Source: Rhodocyclaceae bacterium
GTDB taxonomy: Bacteria > Pseudomonadota > Gammaproteobacteria > Burkholderiales > Rhodocyclaceae
Direction: 5' to 3'
DNA: 64,000 bases
NCBI GenBank assembly: GCA_016702335.1
Contig: JADJEF010000002.1
Span: 1 to 64,000, forward strand
The notes beneath the pieces are model-generated. The model made no database searches, had not been told where the DNA came from, and worked only from the letters and a program-made list of their open reading frames with translations. Position 1 is the first letter of the stretch; every line of letters starts with the position of its first letter. Of this stretch, positions 31,348-40,576 are shown piece by piece. The position numbers and the translations under genes are program-made.

Positions 31348-32292
31348 TTACCCGGTTCGCCTCAAAAGGCCCTCGTCCAGCAAGGACTGAACGATATCCG
31401 CTTGCCGCCGATCACGTCGGCGTTTCATCTCGGGCCGGTTTGGTGCCTTCTCTGCCATCCAGTGCTTGAACTCGACGAAGATATGCGGGTCGATCGTGCG
31501 CATCAGGGTCATGCGACCGGTCGCTGAGATCACCACATGCTCAAAACGGGGTGCATTGGTCAGAACGGACGCCCGGCGTGCCTGCACCGGCCATAGATCG
31601 TCTTCGTCCGCTGAGAACCTGAACGGGTGCGGGTCATCGCCCTCGGGTTGCCTGCGCAGAAAGTCGACCTCGAAACCCTTGGCGTTTATTGCCGTTTCGT
31701 TTTGGCCCTCTTTGCGCTGAAAAGTGGGGTCGGCCAGTTTCAGAATCTTCAGTACCGATAATTCGTGTTTGTTAATGTCCGTGACAAAGCGGATGCGCTG
31801 GCGGGCATCCCAGAGCAGGTCGACGTCCTGCGTGGCGAGGGCACCTTGAACGATGCGAACGCCTGCGGCGGTTTCGTAGGCGTACAGGGCGTGAGTCCCA
31901 ACCACGGTGAAGTGTTCGCCCAACCCGGCCTGCTCGATGGCCTGCAGCACGCTAATGACCATGGAAGGTACTCGGCCCGCTTTCAGGGCTTTGTTCATGC
32001 GTTCGGCTTCGTGAAGGGCCACCTTCAGCGAGTTTAGGCGGTCTTCCGACGCTGTCTTTCTCTGGACGAAATGCGCGTAGATGCGCTCGGTTTCTTCAGA
32101 ACGAGGGCCTAGCCGGTGCTGCCGGTTATTGGGAAAGGTTTTGACGAGGTATTCGTAGGGCGGCTGCTGCTTCCAATACATACCGCCTGCGAACTTTCGC
32201 GCCTGCACTTGTGTCCGGCAGAGTTCATCGAAAATGGTGCTTGAGTCGATGACCTGCCGTGCAGTGTTATCAGTTAGTGGAATGTAGTCCAT
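31348..32292 (-). CDS. GSU2403-family nucleotidyltransferase-fold protein
   Basis: 314 residues. TVVGTHALYAYETAAGVRIV with ATQDVDLLWDARQRIRFV carries a nucleotidyltransferase G...A..Y......T.DVD signature near residues 130-155. The preceding helical region (residues 55-110) and the line FEVDFLRRQPEGDDPHPFRF match the GSU2403 group. Its function is not established; members are found in mobile or accessory contexts. Here it lies between a duplicated fragment of the nhaR 3' end (31158-31180) and nhaR itself, suggesting it arrived by an insertion at that site. Confidence 0.75.
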   Translation of the reverse strand: MDYIPLTDNTARQVIDSSTIFDELCRTQVQARKFAGGMYWKQQPPYEYLVKTFPNNRQHRLGPRSEETERIYAHFVQRKTASEDRLNSLKVALHEAERMNKALKAGRVPSMVISVLQAIEQAGLGEHFTVVGTHALYAYETAAGVRIVQGALATQDVDLLWDARQRIRFVTDINKHELSVLKILKLADPTFQRKEGQNETAINAKGFEVDFLRRQPEGDDPHPFRFSADEDDLWPVQARRASVLTNAPRFEHVVISATGRMTLMRTIDPHIFVEFKHWMAEKAPNRPEMKRRRDRRQADIVQSLLDEGLLRRTG

Positions 32293-32368
32293 TGGCCGTA
32301 TTAAAACGTAAAAACAGGTTATTTACGGCCAATCATTCAAAAACAATTAGTTACTTGTTTTCCAGTTG

Positions 32369-33268
32369 TCACCCGAACACATTCTGCCGCGTCGAATCCA
32401 CAATCGCGACAATCGCCGGATGCGTCAGGCGTCGCTCGGTGGTGATCGCATAGAGCTCTTCGCTCACCTTGTCGATCTCGCCCAGGGCGACCACGTTGTA
32501 GCGCTCGATGATGTCGGCCGCGATGGCGCTGGGGGCAACAAAGAGGCCGGCGCCAGCGCGGCCGAAGTACTTGAGCAGGGCGCTGTCGTCAAATTCGCCA
32601 ATGATGCGCGGGCGTATCTGTTGGTCGTCGAACCACTGCATCAGGCGCGGGCGCAAGGCAACATCTTCGCCGGGCAGCAAAAAGGGCGCGTCATTGAGGT
32701 GTGCCGGAAACGTGCCCGGCAGCGACTTGGCCAGCTTGGCGGTGCCGAACACAGACAGCGTGCTGCGTCCGATGAGGTGGTTGTAGGCGCGCACGTTCAG
32801 TTTGGTGGGCATGGGTTGGTCGGCCAGCACCAGATCAAGCCGGTGCAGCGCCAGTTCGCCGAGCAGTGCAGCCAGTCGCCCTTCGCGGCAGATCAGGCGT
32901 ACCGGGCTTTCCAGCGCCAGCACCGGTTCAGTGACACGATAGGCGACCGACTTGGGCACCGAGTCGGCAATGCCCAGCCGAAACGGCGCACGTTGCGCCT
33001 GCCCGCCCTCTTTGACGGCTTCAAGGAGCTCATTCCCCAGCGCAAAGATCTCATCGGCATACCGGAAAATACGCTGTCCGGCCTCGCTCAGTTCCAGCCG
33101 TCGACCAACGCGCCGGAACAACTGCACGCCGAGACTTTCTTCCAGTTCACCCAGTTGCCCGCTGATCGATTGCGGAGTCAGATGCAACTGCTCGCTGGCG
33201 CGCACAATGCTGCCGGTTTTGGCAATGCTCCAAAAATAGCGCAGGTGCTTGTAATTCAGGTGGCGCAT
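32369..33268 (-). CDS. nhaR: LysR-family transcriptional activator NhaR
   Basis: 299 residues. The N-terminal winged HTH (LNYKHLRYFWSIAKTGSIVR, ASEQLHLTPQSISGQLGEL) is nearly canonical for NhaR, followed by GVQLFRRVGRRLELSEAGQR. The effector domain contains RLICREGRLAALLGELALHR, LDLVLADQPMP and the C-terminal VDSTRQNVFG. NhaR responds to Na+ in E. coli and activates nhaA. No antiporter gene is nearby, so its targets here are elsewhere. A 23-base copy of its end occurs at 31158. Confidence 0.9.
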   Translation of the reverse strand: MRHLNYKHLRYFWSIAKTGSIVRASEQLHLTPQSISGQLGELEESLGVQLFRRVGRRLELSEAGQRIFRYADEIFALGNELLEAVKEGGQAQRAPFRLGIADSVPKSVAYRVTEPVLALESPVRLICREGRLAALLGELALHRLDLVLADQPMPTKLNVRAYNHLIGRSTLSVFGTAKLAKSLPGTFPAHLNDAPFLLPGEDVALRPRLMQWFDDQQIRPRIIGEFDDSALLKYFGRAGAGLFVAPSAIAADIIERYNVVALGEIDKVSEELYAITTERRLTHPAIVAIVDSTRQNVFG

Positions 33269-33367
33269 GGCGGTAGCCTTTGTTCATCGAGAAAATCGAG
33301 CAATGAACCGACTATAGTCGATTCGCTGCGAGCCGCTCAGAACCGCCGCAGGCGCGAATAGCCTCGG

Positions 33368-34016
33368 CTAAAGCGCATCGGATTCGATGATGTGCGTGCC
33401 GGGGGCACCCCTTGAGCACGCCGACAAGGAGCGCGCGGGCGATCTGCTCGGGCGTCACGGCACGGTAGCGGGCGGGAATCACCGGGCGCAGCAGGCGGGC
33501 GGCGAGAACGCCGAGCTGCTCGGCCGGGCGGGCATGTTCGCGCTGCGCGTCGATGAGCGACGGGCGGACGATGGTAGTACTGGCAAAGCCCAGGTCAATG
33601 ATGCCCTGCTCGGCTTCGGCCTTGGTGCGCAGGTAAAAATTACCCTTGGCACTGGCTCCTACTGACGAGTTGAGTGCGTAGCGCGTCGCGCCGGCCGCTT
33701 TGGCGTAGCGCGCGGTGGCGATGGTCAGATCACGATCAATATGGGCAAATGCCGCGGGTGAGCCGGCGATTTTGATGGTGGTGCCCAGGGTGCAGATCAC
33801 CGCATCGCAGGCCCAGTAATCGGCATCACCGGCAAGCGCCGAGAAATCGACCACCGGATTGCGCAACTTGGCGTGCTTGTGCCATTCCGGCCCCAGCGCC
33901 CGACGCGTGATGGCGGTGACAGAGCTGACATCGCGGCGTTCCAGCGCCAATGCCAGCACCGCCTGGCCGACCGCCCCGGTGGCCCCGACCAACAAAACTT
34001 TGCGCGAGCGGGCCAC
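33368..34016 (-). CDS. NAD(P)-binding Rossmann protein (TIP30/atypical SDR-like), C-terminus frameshifted
   Basis: KVLLVGATGAVGQAVLALAL is the GxxGxxG nucleotide-binding start; RYALNSSVGASAKGNFYLRT with KAEAEQGIIDLGF supplies the S...Y/T...K region of atypical short-chain dehydrogenases related to HTATIP2. As written the frame runs on to 33312 with an unlike tail (KGCPRHAHHRIRCALAE). Removing one base from the CCCC run at 33408-33411 gives KGAPGTHIIESDAL and a stop at 33368, the expected family ending. I therefore place the end at 33368 and suspect a one-base insertion. Substrate unknown. Confidence 0.75.
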
Positions 34017-34023
34017 GGCGGGC

Positions 34024-35448
34024 TCAGGCCTTCAGCGCGGTGAGCACTTCGTCGAGCATCTTCTTGGCATCGCCAAAGAGCATGCGGTTGTTGTCTTTGT
34101 AAAACAGCGGGTTGTCGACGCCGGCATAGCCCGAGGCCATGCTCCGCTTCATCACGATGGAGGTGCGGGCTTTCCACACTTCCAGCACCGGCATGCCGGC
34201 GATCGGGCTGTTGGGGTCGTCTTGCGCGCTTGGGTTCACGATGTCATTGGCACCGATCACCATCGAGACTTCGGTATCGGGGAAATCTTCATTGATCTCG
34301 TCCATTTCCATCACGATGTCATAGGGCACTTTGGCCTCGGCCAGCAGCACGTTCATGTGCCCGGGCATGCGCCCGGCGACCGGGTGGATGCCGAAACGTA
34401 CATTGACGCCTTTCTCGCGCAGCAGTTTGGTGATTTCGAACACCGTGTGCTGCGCCTGCGCCACCGCCATGCCGTAGCCGGGAACGATGATGACGTTCTT
34501 CGACTCTTTCAGCAGTTCGGCGGTCTCTTGCGCGCTTACAGGGGTCACTTCGCCCTGCGGAATCGCCGTCTCACCAGCGCCGACTTGCGGTTTTTTGCCG
34601 CCATCCGAACCAAAGCCGCCCGCTATCACGCTGAAAAAGTTGCGGTTCATCGCCCGGCACATGATGTAACTCAGGATCGCGCCGCTCGAACCGACCAGCG
34701 CCCCGACCACGATCAGCAGGTCATTCGAGAGCATGAAGCCGGTGGCCGCGGCCGCCCAGCCCGAGTAGCTGTTGAGCATCGATACCACGACCGGCATGTC
34801 GGCGCCGCCAATAGCCATGACCATGTGAATGCCGAACAGGAAGCCTAGCGCCGTCATCACGATCAGGGGCATCATGCCCTCGGAAATGCTGTGCACTTGC
34901 AGGAAAGCGTAGCCGAAGTAGAGCACCACCAAGGCGGCCACCAGATTCATCAGGTGCCGCCCGGGCAGCAGCAGGGGCGTGCCACCGATACGCCCCGAGA
35001 GCTTGCCAAAGGCAATCAGCGAGCCCGAGAAGGTGACGATGCCGATGTAAATGCCGACGTAGATTTCGAGCTCATGAATGGCTTTTTCGGCCGGCGAAAG
35101 GCCGATGCTGACGGCCGGATCGATATAGCTGGCATAGCCAACCAACACGGCGGCCAGACCGACCAGGCTGTGCATCAGGGCAACGAGTTCCGGCATCTGC
35201 GTCATCTTGACGGTGCGGGCGGCATAGAGGCCAACCCCGCCGCCGACGATCAGCGCACCGATGATCCAGCCGTAGCCGGCCGTGGTGACGCGTGGGCCGA
35301 TGACCGTGGCGATGACCGCCAGGGTCATGCCAATGATGCCGAACAGATTGCCGCGGCGGGCGGTTTCGGGGTTGGACAAGCCCCCGAGGCTGAGGATGAA
35401 AAGAACGATGGCGCCGATGTAGGCGACGGTTACGAGACTAGCGGACAT
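34024..35448 (-). CDS. pntB: NAD(P) transhydrogenase subunit beta
   Basis: 474 residues. The N-terminal half is a domain II membrane region (about nine helices; [40 protein letters not shown]). The C-terminal domain III binds NADP(H): [60 protein letters not shown], and [19 protein letters not shown]. It uses the proton gradient to reduce NADP+ with NADH. Repeat copy 13 encodes [12 protein letters not shown] (about 286-297) in the linker between domains II and III. It is downstream of pntA, 12 bases away. Confidence 0.97.
   Translation of the reverse strand: MSASLVTVAYIGAIVLFILSLGGLSNPETARRGNLFGIIGMTLAVIATVIGPRVTTAGYGWIIGALIVGGGVGLYAARTVKMTQMPELVALMHSLVGLAAVLVGYASYIDPAVSIGLSPAEKAIHELEIYVGIYIGIVTFSGSLIAFGKLSGRIGGTPLLLPGRHLMNLVAALVVLYFGYAFLQVHSISEGMMPLIVMTALGFLFGIHMVMAIGGADMPVVVSMLNSYSGWAAAATGFMLSNDLLIVVGALVGSSGAILSYIMCRAMNRNFFSVIAGGFGSDGGKKPQVGAGETAIPQGEVTPVSAQETAELLKESKNVIIVPGYGMAVAQAQHTVFEITKLLREKGVNVRFGIHPVAGRMPGHMNVLLAEAKVPYDIVMEMDEINEDFPDTEVSMVIGANDIVNPSAQDDPNSPIAGMPVLEVWKARTSIVMKRSMASGYAGVDNPLFYKDNNRMLFGDAKKMLDEVLTALKA
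34561..34590 (+). repeat. Bipartite repeat, copy 13 (inside pntB)
   Basis: CGCCGT, CTCA, CCAGCGCCGACTT, GCGG; read on the minus strand as [10 protein letters not shown] in the inter-domain linker. Confidence 0.92.
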
Positions 35449-35460
35449 GAGCTGTAATCC

Positions 35461-37077
35461 TTATTTACGGAACATCGCCAGCATGCGCTGGGTGACGGCG
35501 AAGCCGCCGAACATGTTCACTGCGGTGAGTACCAGGGCGAACACGGCCATGCCGCGAATCCATTCCTCAGGGCGCACCATCTTGCCGTCGAAGAGCACCG
35601 AGAAAATGCCTTGCACTTGAATCGGCGGAGCGATCTGCACCAGTGCGCCGATGGCGATGATGCTGGAGATGGCATTGGTCACGCTCATCAGCGGAGTGTG
35701 CAGCGCCGGGGTGACATTCCACACCACCATGTAACCGACGAAGCAGGCCAGTACAAACACCGTGAAGTGGCCGAGAAACGCCGCCGGGGCGAAGCTGCCG
35801 ATCAGCCAGAACAGCGCCGCCGCACCGGCAAACATCATGGTCAGCGTGCTTGCCGCCATGGGCGCGCCGGCACCGTGACCGTGGGAGGATTTCTTTTCGA
35901 CGGGGGCGGCTGAGGGCTTGGCTTGCGCCGGAACAGCGGCCTGCTTGGGGGGTGGGGGCGGCCAGGTGATGCTGCCTTCCTTGATTACCGTCAGACCACG
36001 AATGGCCTCGTCGTCCATGTTGACGTTGATCAGGCCGTCTTTGGTTTTGCACAACTCTTCGGCGAGGCGGAACAGGTTGGTGCCGTAGAGCGTGGACGAC
36101 TGCTTGGCCAGACGCGAGGCCAGGTCGGTGTAGCCGACGATGGTCACGCCGTGCTTGACGACCGACTGACCCGGCTCGGTGAGCTCGCAGTTGCCGCCCT
36201 GTTCGCCGGCCATGTCGACGATGACACTGCCCGGTTTCATGCTGCGTACCATCTCGGCGGTGATCAGCTTGGGTGCCGGCTTGCCGGGAATCAGTGCGGT
36301 GGTGATGATGATGTCCACGTCCCGCGCCTGCTTGGCATACATCTCGCGCTGGGCGGCTTGGAAGCCCTCGGACATGACCTTGGCATAGCCGCCGCCGCCC
36401 GAGCCTTCTTCTTCGTAATCGACCTTGACGAATTCGCCGCCGAGCGACTTGACCTGATCGGCCACTTCCGGGCGGGTGTCATTGGCACGCACGATGGCGC
36501 CCAACCCGGCCGCCGTGCCGACCGCGGCAAGGCCGGCGACACCGGCACCAGCGATGAATACCTTGGCCGGTGGTACTTTGCCGGCGGCGGTGATCTGGCC
36601 ATTGAAGAAGCGGCCAAAGGCATTGGCGGCTTCGATCACGGCGCGGTAGCCGGTGACGCCGGCTTGCGAGGTCAGGGCGTCCATTTTCTGCGCGCGCGAG
36701 AGCGTGCGCGGCAGAGCGTCGATGGCCAGCACCGTCACGCCCTTGGCGGCGAGTTGCTGCATCAGATCAGGGTTTTGCGCCGGCCAGATGAAGCTGATCA
36801 GCGTCTGGCCGGCGCGCATCAGGCTGACTTCATCACTAGTGGGCGCGCGCACCTTGAACAGGATGTCGGCGGCGGCAAAGAGTGCTTGGGCGCTGCCGGC
36901 GATGGTGGCCCCGGCCTCCACGTAACTGGCGTCATCACAATTGGCCGCCGCGCCGGCGTTGCTTTCCACCGTGACGGCAAAGCCGAGCTTGACCAGCTTG
37001 ACGACCACCTCGGGAACGCTGGCGACGCGCTTTTCCAGAGCAAAGGTTTCTTTGGGTATTCCTATGGTGAGAGCCAT
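35461..37077 (-). CDS. pntA: NAD(P) transhydrogenase subunit alpha
   Basis: 538 residues, the fused form. Domain I (1-380) binds NAD(H): [76 protein letters not shown], and [20 protein letters not shown] Pro/Ala-rich linker follows (380-420), then about four membrane helices ([20 protein letters not shown]). With PntB it forms the proton-pumping transhydrogenase in the inner membrane. Start ATG 37077 follows GGAGGAA. Confidence 0.97.
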   Translation of the reverse strand: MALTIGIPKETFALEKRVASVPEVVVKLVKLGFAVTVESNAGAAANCDDASYVEAGATIAGSAQALFAAADILFKVRAPTSDEVSLMRAGQTLISFIWPAQNPDLMQQLAAKGVTVLAIDALPRTLSRAQKMDALTSQAGVTGYRAVIEAANAFGRFFNGQITAAGKVPPAKVFIAGAGVAGLAAVGTAAGLGAIVRANDTRPEVADQVKSLGGEFVKVDYEEEGSGGGGYAKVMSEGFQAAQREMYAKQARDVDIIITTALIPGKPAPKLITAEMVRSMKPGSVIVDMAGEQGGNCELTEPGQSVVKHGVTIVGYTDLASRLAKQSSTLYGTNLFRLAEELCKTKDGLINVNMDDEAIRGLTVIKEGSITWPPPPPKQAAVPAQAKPSAAPVEKKSSHGHGAGAPMAASTLTMMFAGAAALFWLIGSFAPAAFLGHFTVFVLACFVGYMVVWNVTPALHTPLMSVTNAISSIIAIGALVQIAPPIQVQGIFSVLFDGKMVRPEEWIRGMAVFALVLTAVNMFGGFAVTQRMLAMFRK

Positions 37078-37196
37078 GATTCCTCCGTGAAAAGCTGCGA
37101 ATGGGGCGCAATGCTAGCAAATGGTCTGCATGAGCAGCGGGTGAACTTTGGATAGACAGACGGTGTCGGCAGGCCTTAAGCCATGATTTCCCCGGT

Positions 37197-37436
37197 TCAT
37201 GGAGGGGCTACGTGGCTGCCGGAATGAAACACCCGCTGGGCCGCCGTCACAATGACCGCCATTTGCTGCGGGCTAAGTTCAGGGAAGCTCTCGCGCAGCG
37301 CCCGGTACGCGAGCGATTCGTGGCCGTGTCCGGGTGTCCAGCTGTTGCTGGCGTCGAAAAATGGGCGGATGACGTCATAGGCGCGTTCAAAGATGGCGCG
37401 AAGTTCGGGATTGCCTCGGCGTTCTGGAGCATTCAT
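37197..37436 (-). CDS. Small hypothetical protein downstream of the HDOD gene
   Basis: 79 residues from minus-strand ATG 37436, five bases after the HDOD gene. NPELRAIFERAYDVIRPFFD, SWTPGHGHESLAYRALRESF and LSPQQMAVIVTAAQRVF are well-formed helical segments without a signal peptide or membrane span. I do not recognise a family. The close spacing suggests it is the last gene of the gckA-glcDEF-HDOD transcript. Confidence 0.6.
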   Translation of the reverse strand: MNAPERRGNPELRAIFERAYDVIRPFFDASNSWTPGHGHESLAYRALRESFPELSPQQMAVIVTAAQRVFHSGSHVAPP

Positions 37437-37441
37437 GGCGT

Positions 37442-38287
37442 TCAGTTTTGTGCTTCGATAAAAATCTGGCTGATGGTCTCAAAGAAGTCGTCTTCATCAT
37501 CATAGGGGATGCCGATCTCGGCCATGACCCGCACGCCGATCTCGGGCCACAGATGGTCTTTCTGGTGGTTCAAGCGGTTGTAAAAATGCACCGCAGCCTG
37601 CAGCAGGGCAATCAGCGAAATCGATGCGCCCAGCTCCTCGTCGGGCATTTCATGGTGGTAGCGGATCGCGCTGCAGACAAAATCAGGCAATTTCCAGTGC
37701 CGTGCGACCAGGTAACCCACGGTGACATGGTCGACATTGAAGCGCTTGTCTTCCTCATGCAGGCTGGGCCAGCAACTGGCGTCTTCCAGATGCAGGGCTT
37801 TGCAATAGTCAGGGAAGCGCAGCATCAGCACCGGCACGCCGCACTCATGAAAGATGCCGGCCAGGTAGGCCTGATCAGGGAAGACATTGCACACCGAGAC
37901 GCGGTCTTCAGCAATGATCGCGGCGATTTGCGCCACTTCCTGAGCGCGCGTCCAGAAACGTTCGAAGGCCTTGCGCGTGCCATCGCTCACGGCACCGGCC
38001 AGGGCGGCGGCTTGCACCAGATTGAAGGTCTGCTTGATGCCAACGGTCATCAGCACCTGGTCCAGGGTGGTCAGCGGCTTGGCGCGCTTGAACACCGGCG
38101 AGCGGGCCACCTTGAACAGCATGGCGACGATGCCGGGGTCTTGCGCAATGACCTTGGCGACCTTGCGCATATCGTAATCGTCCGCGATCAACAGTGCTTG
38201 CATCTCCATCACGACCCTGGGCTGGGGGGGAATGCGTACGCCACTGGCAGCCAGGTCGGCCAGTGCCTTTTCTTCGTCAGCTTTCAT
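37442..38287 (-). CDS. HDOD domain signalling protein
   Basis: 281 residues. The HDOD domain is visible as GVRIPPQPRVVMEMQALLIA (P-P-P...), KVAKVIAQDPGIVAMLFKVA, ITTLDQ-type PLTTLDQVLMTVGIKQTFNL, YLAGIFHECGVPVLMLRFPD, and VGYLVARHWKLPDFVCSAIR. HDOD proteins are HD-domain relatives usually lacking phosphohydrolase activity and serve in signalling, such as motility and stress control. Its start overlaps the glcF stop by four bases, which places it unexpectedly in the glycolate oxidase operon; a metabolic link is not known. Confidence 0.88.
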   Translation of the reverse strand: MKADEEKALADLAASGVRIPPQPRVVMEMQALLIADDYDMRKVAKVIAQDPGIVAMLFKVARSPVFKRAKPLTTLDQVLMTVGIKQTFNLVQAAALAGAVSDGTRKAFERFWTRAQEVAQIAAIIAEDRVSVCNVFPDQAYLAGIFHECGVPVLMLRFPDYCKALHLEDASCWPSLHEEDKRFNVDHVTVGYLVARHWKLPDFVCSAIRYHHEMPDEELGASISLIALLQAAVHFYNRLNHQKDHLWPEIGVRVMAEIGIPYDDEDDFFETISQIFIEAQN

Positions 38288-39533
38288 GATGATCTGAGAC
38301 TTTCATCCAAGAGTTCGATCCAGTGGCGGACGGGAATACCCGCATCCGCACCGAGGTGGGCGATACAGCCGACATTGGCGCTTGCGATCAGCGTCGGCTG
38401 CCCCGAATTCAGCGCGTCCAGTTTATTAGCTTTGAGTCGGGCGGAAAGCTCTGGCTGCAGTATTGAGTACGTTCCGGCGGAACCGCAGCACAGGTGACCG
38501 TCAGCAACCGGGGTGAGTTCGGCACCCATGGTACGCAGAATAGTCTCGATCAGGCCACGCAGTTGCTGGCCGTGCTGCAGCGAACAGGGGTTGTGTACCG
38601 CGATTCTCTCGCCGGATCGCCGTGTTGCCAGCGCCGACTTGAGGGTTTTGCCGCTCTCGGTACCCATTTCGGCACTGACAATCTCGCTGATATCGCGCGT
38701 TAGCCCGGTGACACGCGCTGCCTTGGCCGCGTAGGCCGCGTCGTGGGCGAGCAGATGACCGTACTCGCGCACCTGCGCGCCGCAGCCCGAGGCGGTCATG
38801 ACGATGGCTTCGGTACCGCGCTCGATCAGCGGCCACCAGGCGTCGATGTTGCGCCGGGCGTCAGCGCGCGCGGCCTCAGGGGCCGAAAGGTGATGGCGCA
38901 CCGCGCCGCAACAGCCCTGACCGGCCGGCTCGATCAGTGTGATGCCGAGCGCATCGAGTACGCGTATTGCGGCCCCATTGATGTTCGGGTACATGGCTGG
39001 CTGCGCGCAGCCCTTGAGCGCGAGCATGGTGCGCGCCTGGGTGCGCGTGGGCAGCGGCCCGGCGGACGAGATGGGGGCTGCACCTTGGCCTTGAGTGCCT
39101 TGGGTAGCAGCGGACGCACCATCTGGCCCAGTTTCATGGCCGGGAAGAACAGTTCGCTGCGCGGAATGAATTCACGCAGGCCGGCGCGCAACAGCGCGTC
39201 CGTGCCCGTGCGCGGAACTTTGCGCTCGACCACCTCGCGCCCGATATCGAGCAGGCGCGCGTAGTGCACGCCCGAGGGGCAGGTCGATTCGCACGAGCGG
39301 CAGGTGAGGCAGCGGTCGAGGTGCCGTTGCGTTTTTTCGCTCGGCTCGGCACCTTCGAGTACCTGCTTGATGAGGTAAATTCGCCCGCGCGGGCCGTCCA
39401 GCTCGTCGCCGAGCAACTGGTAGGTCGGGCAGGTAGCGGTGCAGAAGCCGCAATGCACGCATTTGCGCAGGATCTCTTCGGCCTCCTGGCCTTCGCGCGT
39501 GTTGGCGAATTCTGCTGAAAGATGCGTTTCCAT
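38284..39533 (-). CDS. glcF: Glycolate oxidase iron-sulfur subunit (one frameshift)
   Basis: The gene reads in one frame from ATG 39533 to about 39075 and in another from there to 38284; one base seems missing in the five-G run at 39073-39077 (minus-strand CCCCC). Joined, it has about 416 residues, normal for GlcF. Two ferredoxin-type 4Fe-4S motifs (CVHCGFCTATCPTY, CLTCRSCESTCPSGV) and two CCG domains (GQGCCGAVRHHL, GHLCCGSAGTYS) are present. It passes electrons from GlcD to the quinone pool. Repeat copy 14 encodes LKSALATRRSGE in the spacer before the second CCG domain. Confidence 0.92.
38615..38645 (+). repeat. Bipartite repeat, copy 14 (inside glcF)
   Basis: CGCCGT, GTTG, CCAGCGCCGACTT, GAGGG; read on the minus strand as LKSALATRR, a different frame from [10 protein letters not shown]. 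Confidence 0.8.
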
Positions 39534-40576
39534 CAGAACAGCCTTCCCGGATTGAACAGGCCCTGCGGATCAAAGCGGCGCTTGAGCTCCTGATGCAGGC
39601 GCAGCGTCACCGGGTCGAGTGGCGCAAACGCGGCAATGGCTGGGTCGCCGCCCCGGAAGCGGGTGGCGTGGCCGCCGTGGCTGCGCGCCAGCGCACGCAG
39701 GTGATTGGCATCGTGTTCGCCGCGCAGCCAACGCTGGCCGCCGCCCCATTCGATCAGGGGGGTGCCGAGAGTCAGCGCGGGGCTGGTGGTGGGCAGGGCG
39801 AGTCGCCACAGGGGGGCATCACCCTTAAAAAACGCGTGCGCGTGGTCGCGCAGGGCGATCCATGGCGCGTTTTCCGCCGAAATCGCCGTACCACCAGCGC
39901 CGACTTGCGGTAACGCCGCCTTGACGGCCGCGTCGGCTCCGGCCAGACGCACAAACAATGTGTCGCTGAGCCAGGCGGTGGCGGTGATCGGCAAGGGTTG
40001 CCCGGCCCAGCGGTTGATCGCGGTCAGGGCATCCCTTTCGTTCATGGGAATGCGCACGGTGGCTTCGGCTACCGGGACCGGCAGCACCTTGATTGAAACC
40101 TCCAGCAGCAGCCCCAGCGACCCGAGACTGCCGGCCATCAGGCGCGAGACATCGAAGCCGGCAACGTTCTTCATGACCTCGCCACCAAATTTCAGTACCC
40201 GACCTTCTCCATCCATGAGGGTGACGCCGAGGATGTAGTCGCGCAGCGCGCCGTGCGCCAGTCGCCCGGGGCCGGAAAGGCCGGCGGCGACCATGCCGCC
40301 TACCGTGCTGCCCGCCGCAAACTCCGGCGGCTCGAACGGCAGCCACTGCCGCCGTTCCGCCAGCGCCGACTTGAGGTCAAGCAGCAGCGTACCCGCCTTG
40401 GCGGTAATGACCAGTTCGCTGGGTTCGTAATTGACGATGCCGGTGTGCGCGCGGGTGTCCAGCACGTCGCCGCTCATCGTATTGCCGTAAAAGTCCTTGC
40501 TGCCGCCACCCCGGATGCGCAGCGGTTGGCGGGCGAGGATGCGCTCGCGAAAGCCCTGAATCGTTGCTTCGCTCAC
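39533..40576 (-). CDS. glcE: Glycolate oxidase FAD-binding subunit GlcE
   Basis: 347 residues. PLRIRGGGSKDFYGN, YEPSELVITAKAGTLL, FEPPEFAAGSTVGGMVAAGL, GALRDYILGVTLMDGEGRVL, FGGEVMKNVAGFDVSRLMAG and the terminal DPQGLFNPGRLF are the PCMH-type FAD domain of GlcE. It partners GlcD and GlcF to oxidise glycolate to glyoxylate. Two bipartite-repeat-like segments fall inside: copy 15 gives PQVGAGGTAIS (about 222-232), copy 16 gives LKSALAERR (about 67-75); the latter resembles normal family sequence, so its status is less sure. Overlaps glcD by four bases. Confidence 0.95.
   Translation of the reverse strand: MSEATIQGFRERILARQPLRIRGGGSKDFYGNTMSGDVLDTRAHTGIVNYEPSELVITAKAGTLLLDLKSALAERRQWLPFEPPEFAAGSTVGGMVAAGLSGPGRLAHGALRDYILGVTLMDGEGRVLKFGGEVMKNVAGFDVSRLMAGSLGSLGLLLEVSIKVLPVPVAEATVRIPMNERDALTAINRWAGQPLPITATAWLSDTLFVRLAGADAAVKAALPQVGAGGTAISAENAPWIALRDHAHAFFKGDAPLWRLALPTTSPALTLGTPLIEWGGGQRWLRGEHDANHLRALARSHGGHATRFRGGDPAIAAFAPLDPVTLRLHQELKRRFDPQGLFNPGRLF
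39881..39910 (+). repeat. Bipartite repeat, copy 15 (inside glcE)
   Basis: CGCCGT, ACCA, CCAGCGCCGACTT, GCGG; read on the minus strand as PQVGAGGTAI. Confidence 0.9.
40349..40376 (+). repeat. Bipartite repeat-like segment, copy 16 (inside glcE)
   Basis: CGCCGT, TCCG, CCAGCGCCGACTT, GAGG; read as LKSALAERR. GlcE proteins often have ALAERGQ here, so the match could have been shaped by the protein. Confidence 0.6.

Noticed and set aside
35923..37155. Long plus-strand open frame across pntA
   Set aside because: Shadow of intact pntA with no recognisable motifs.
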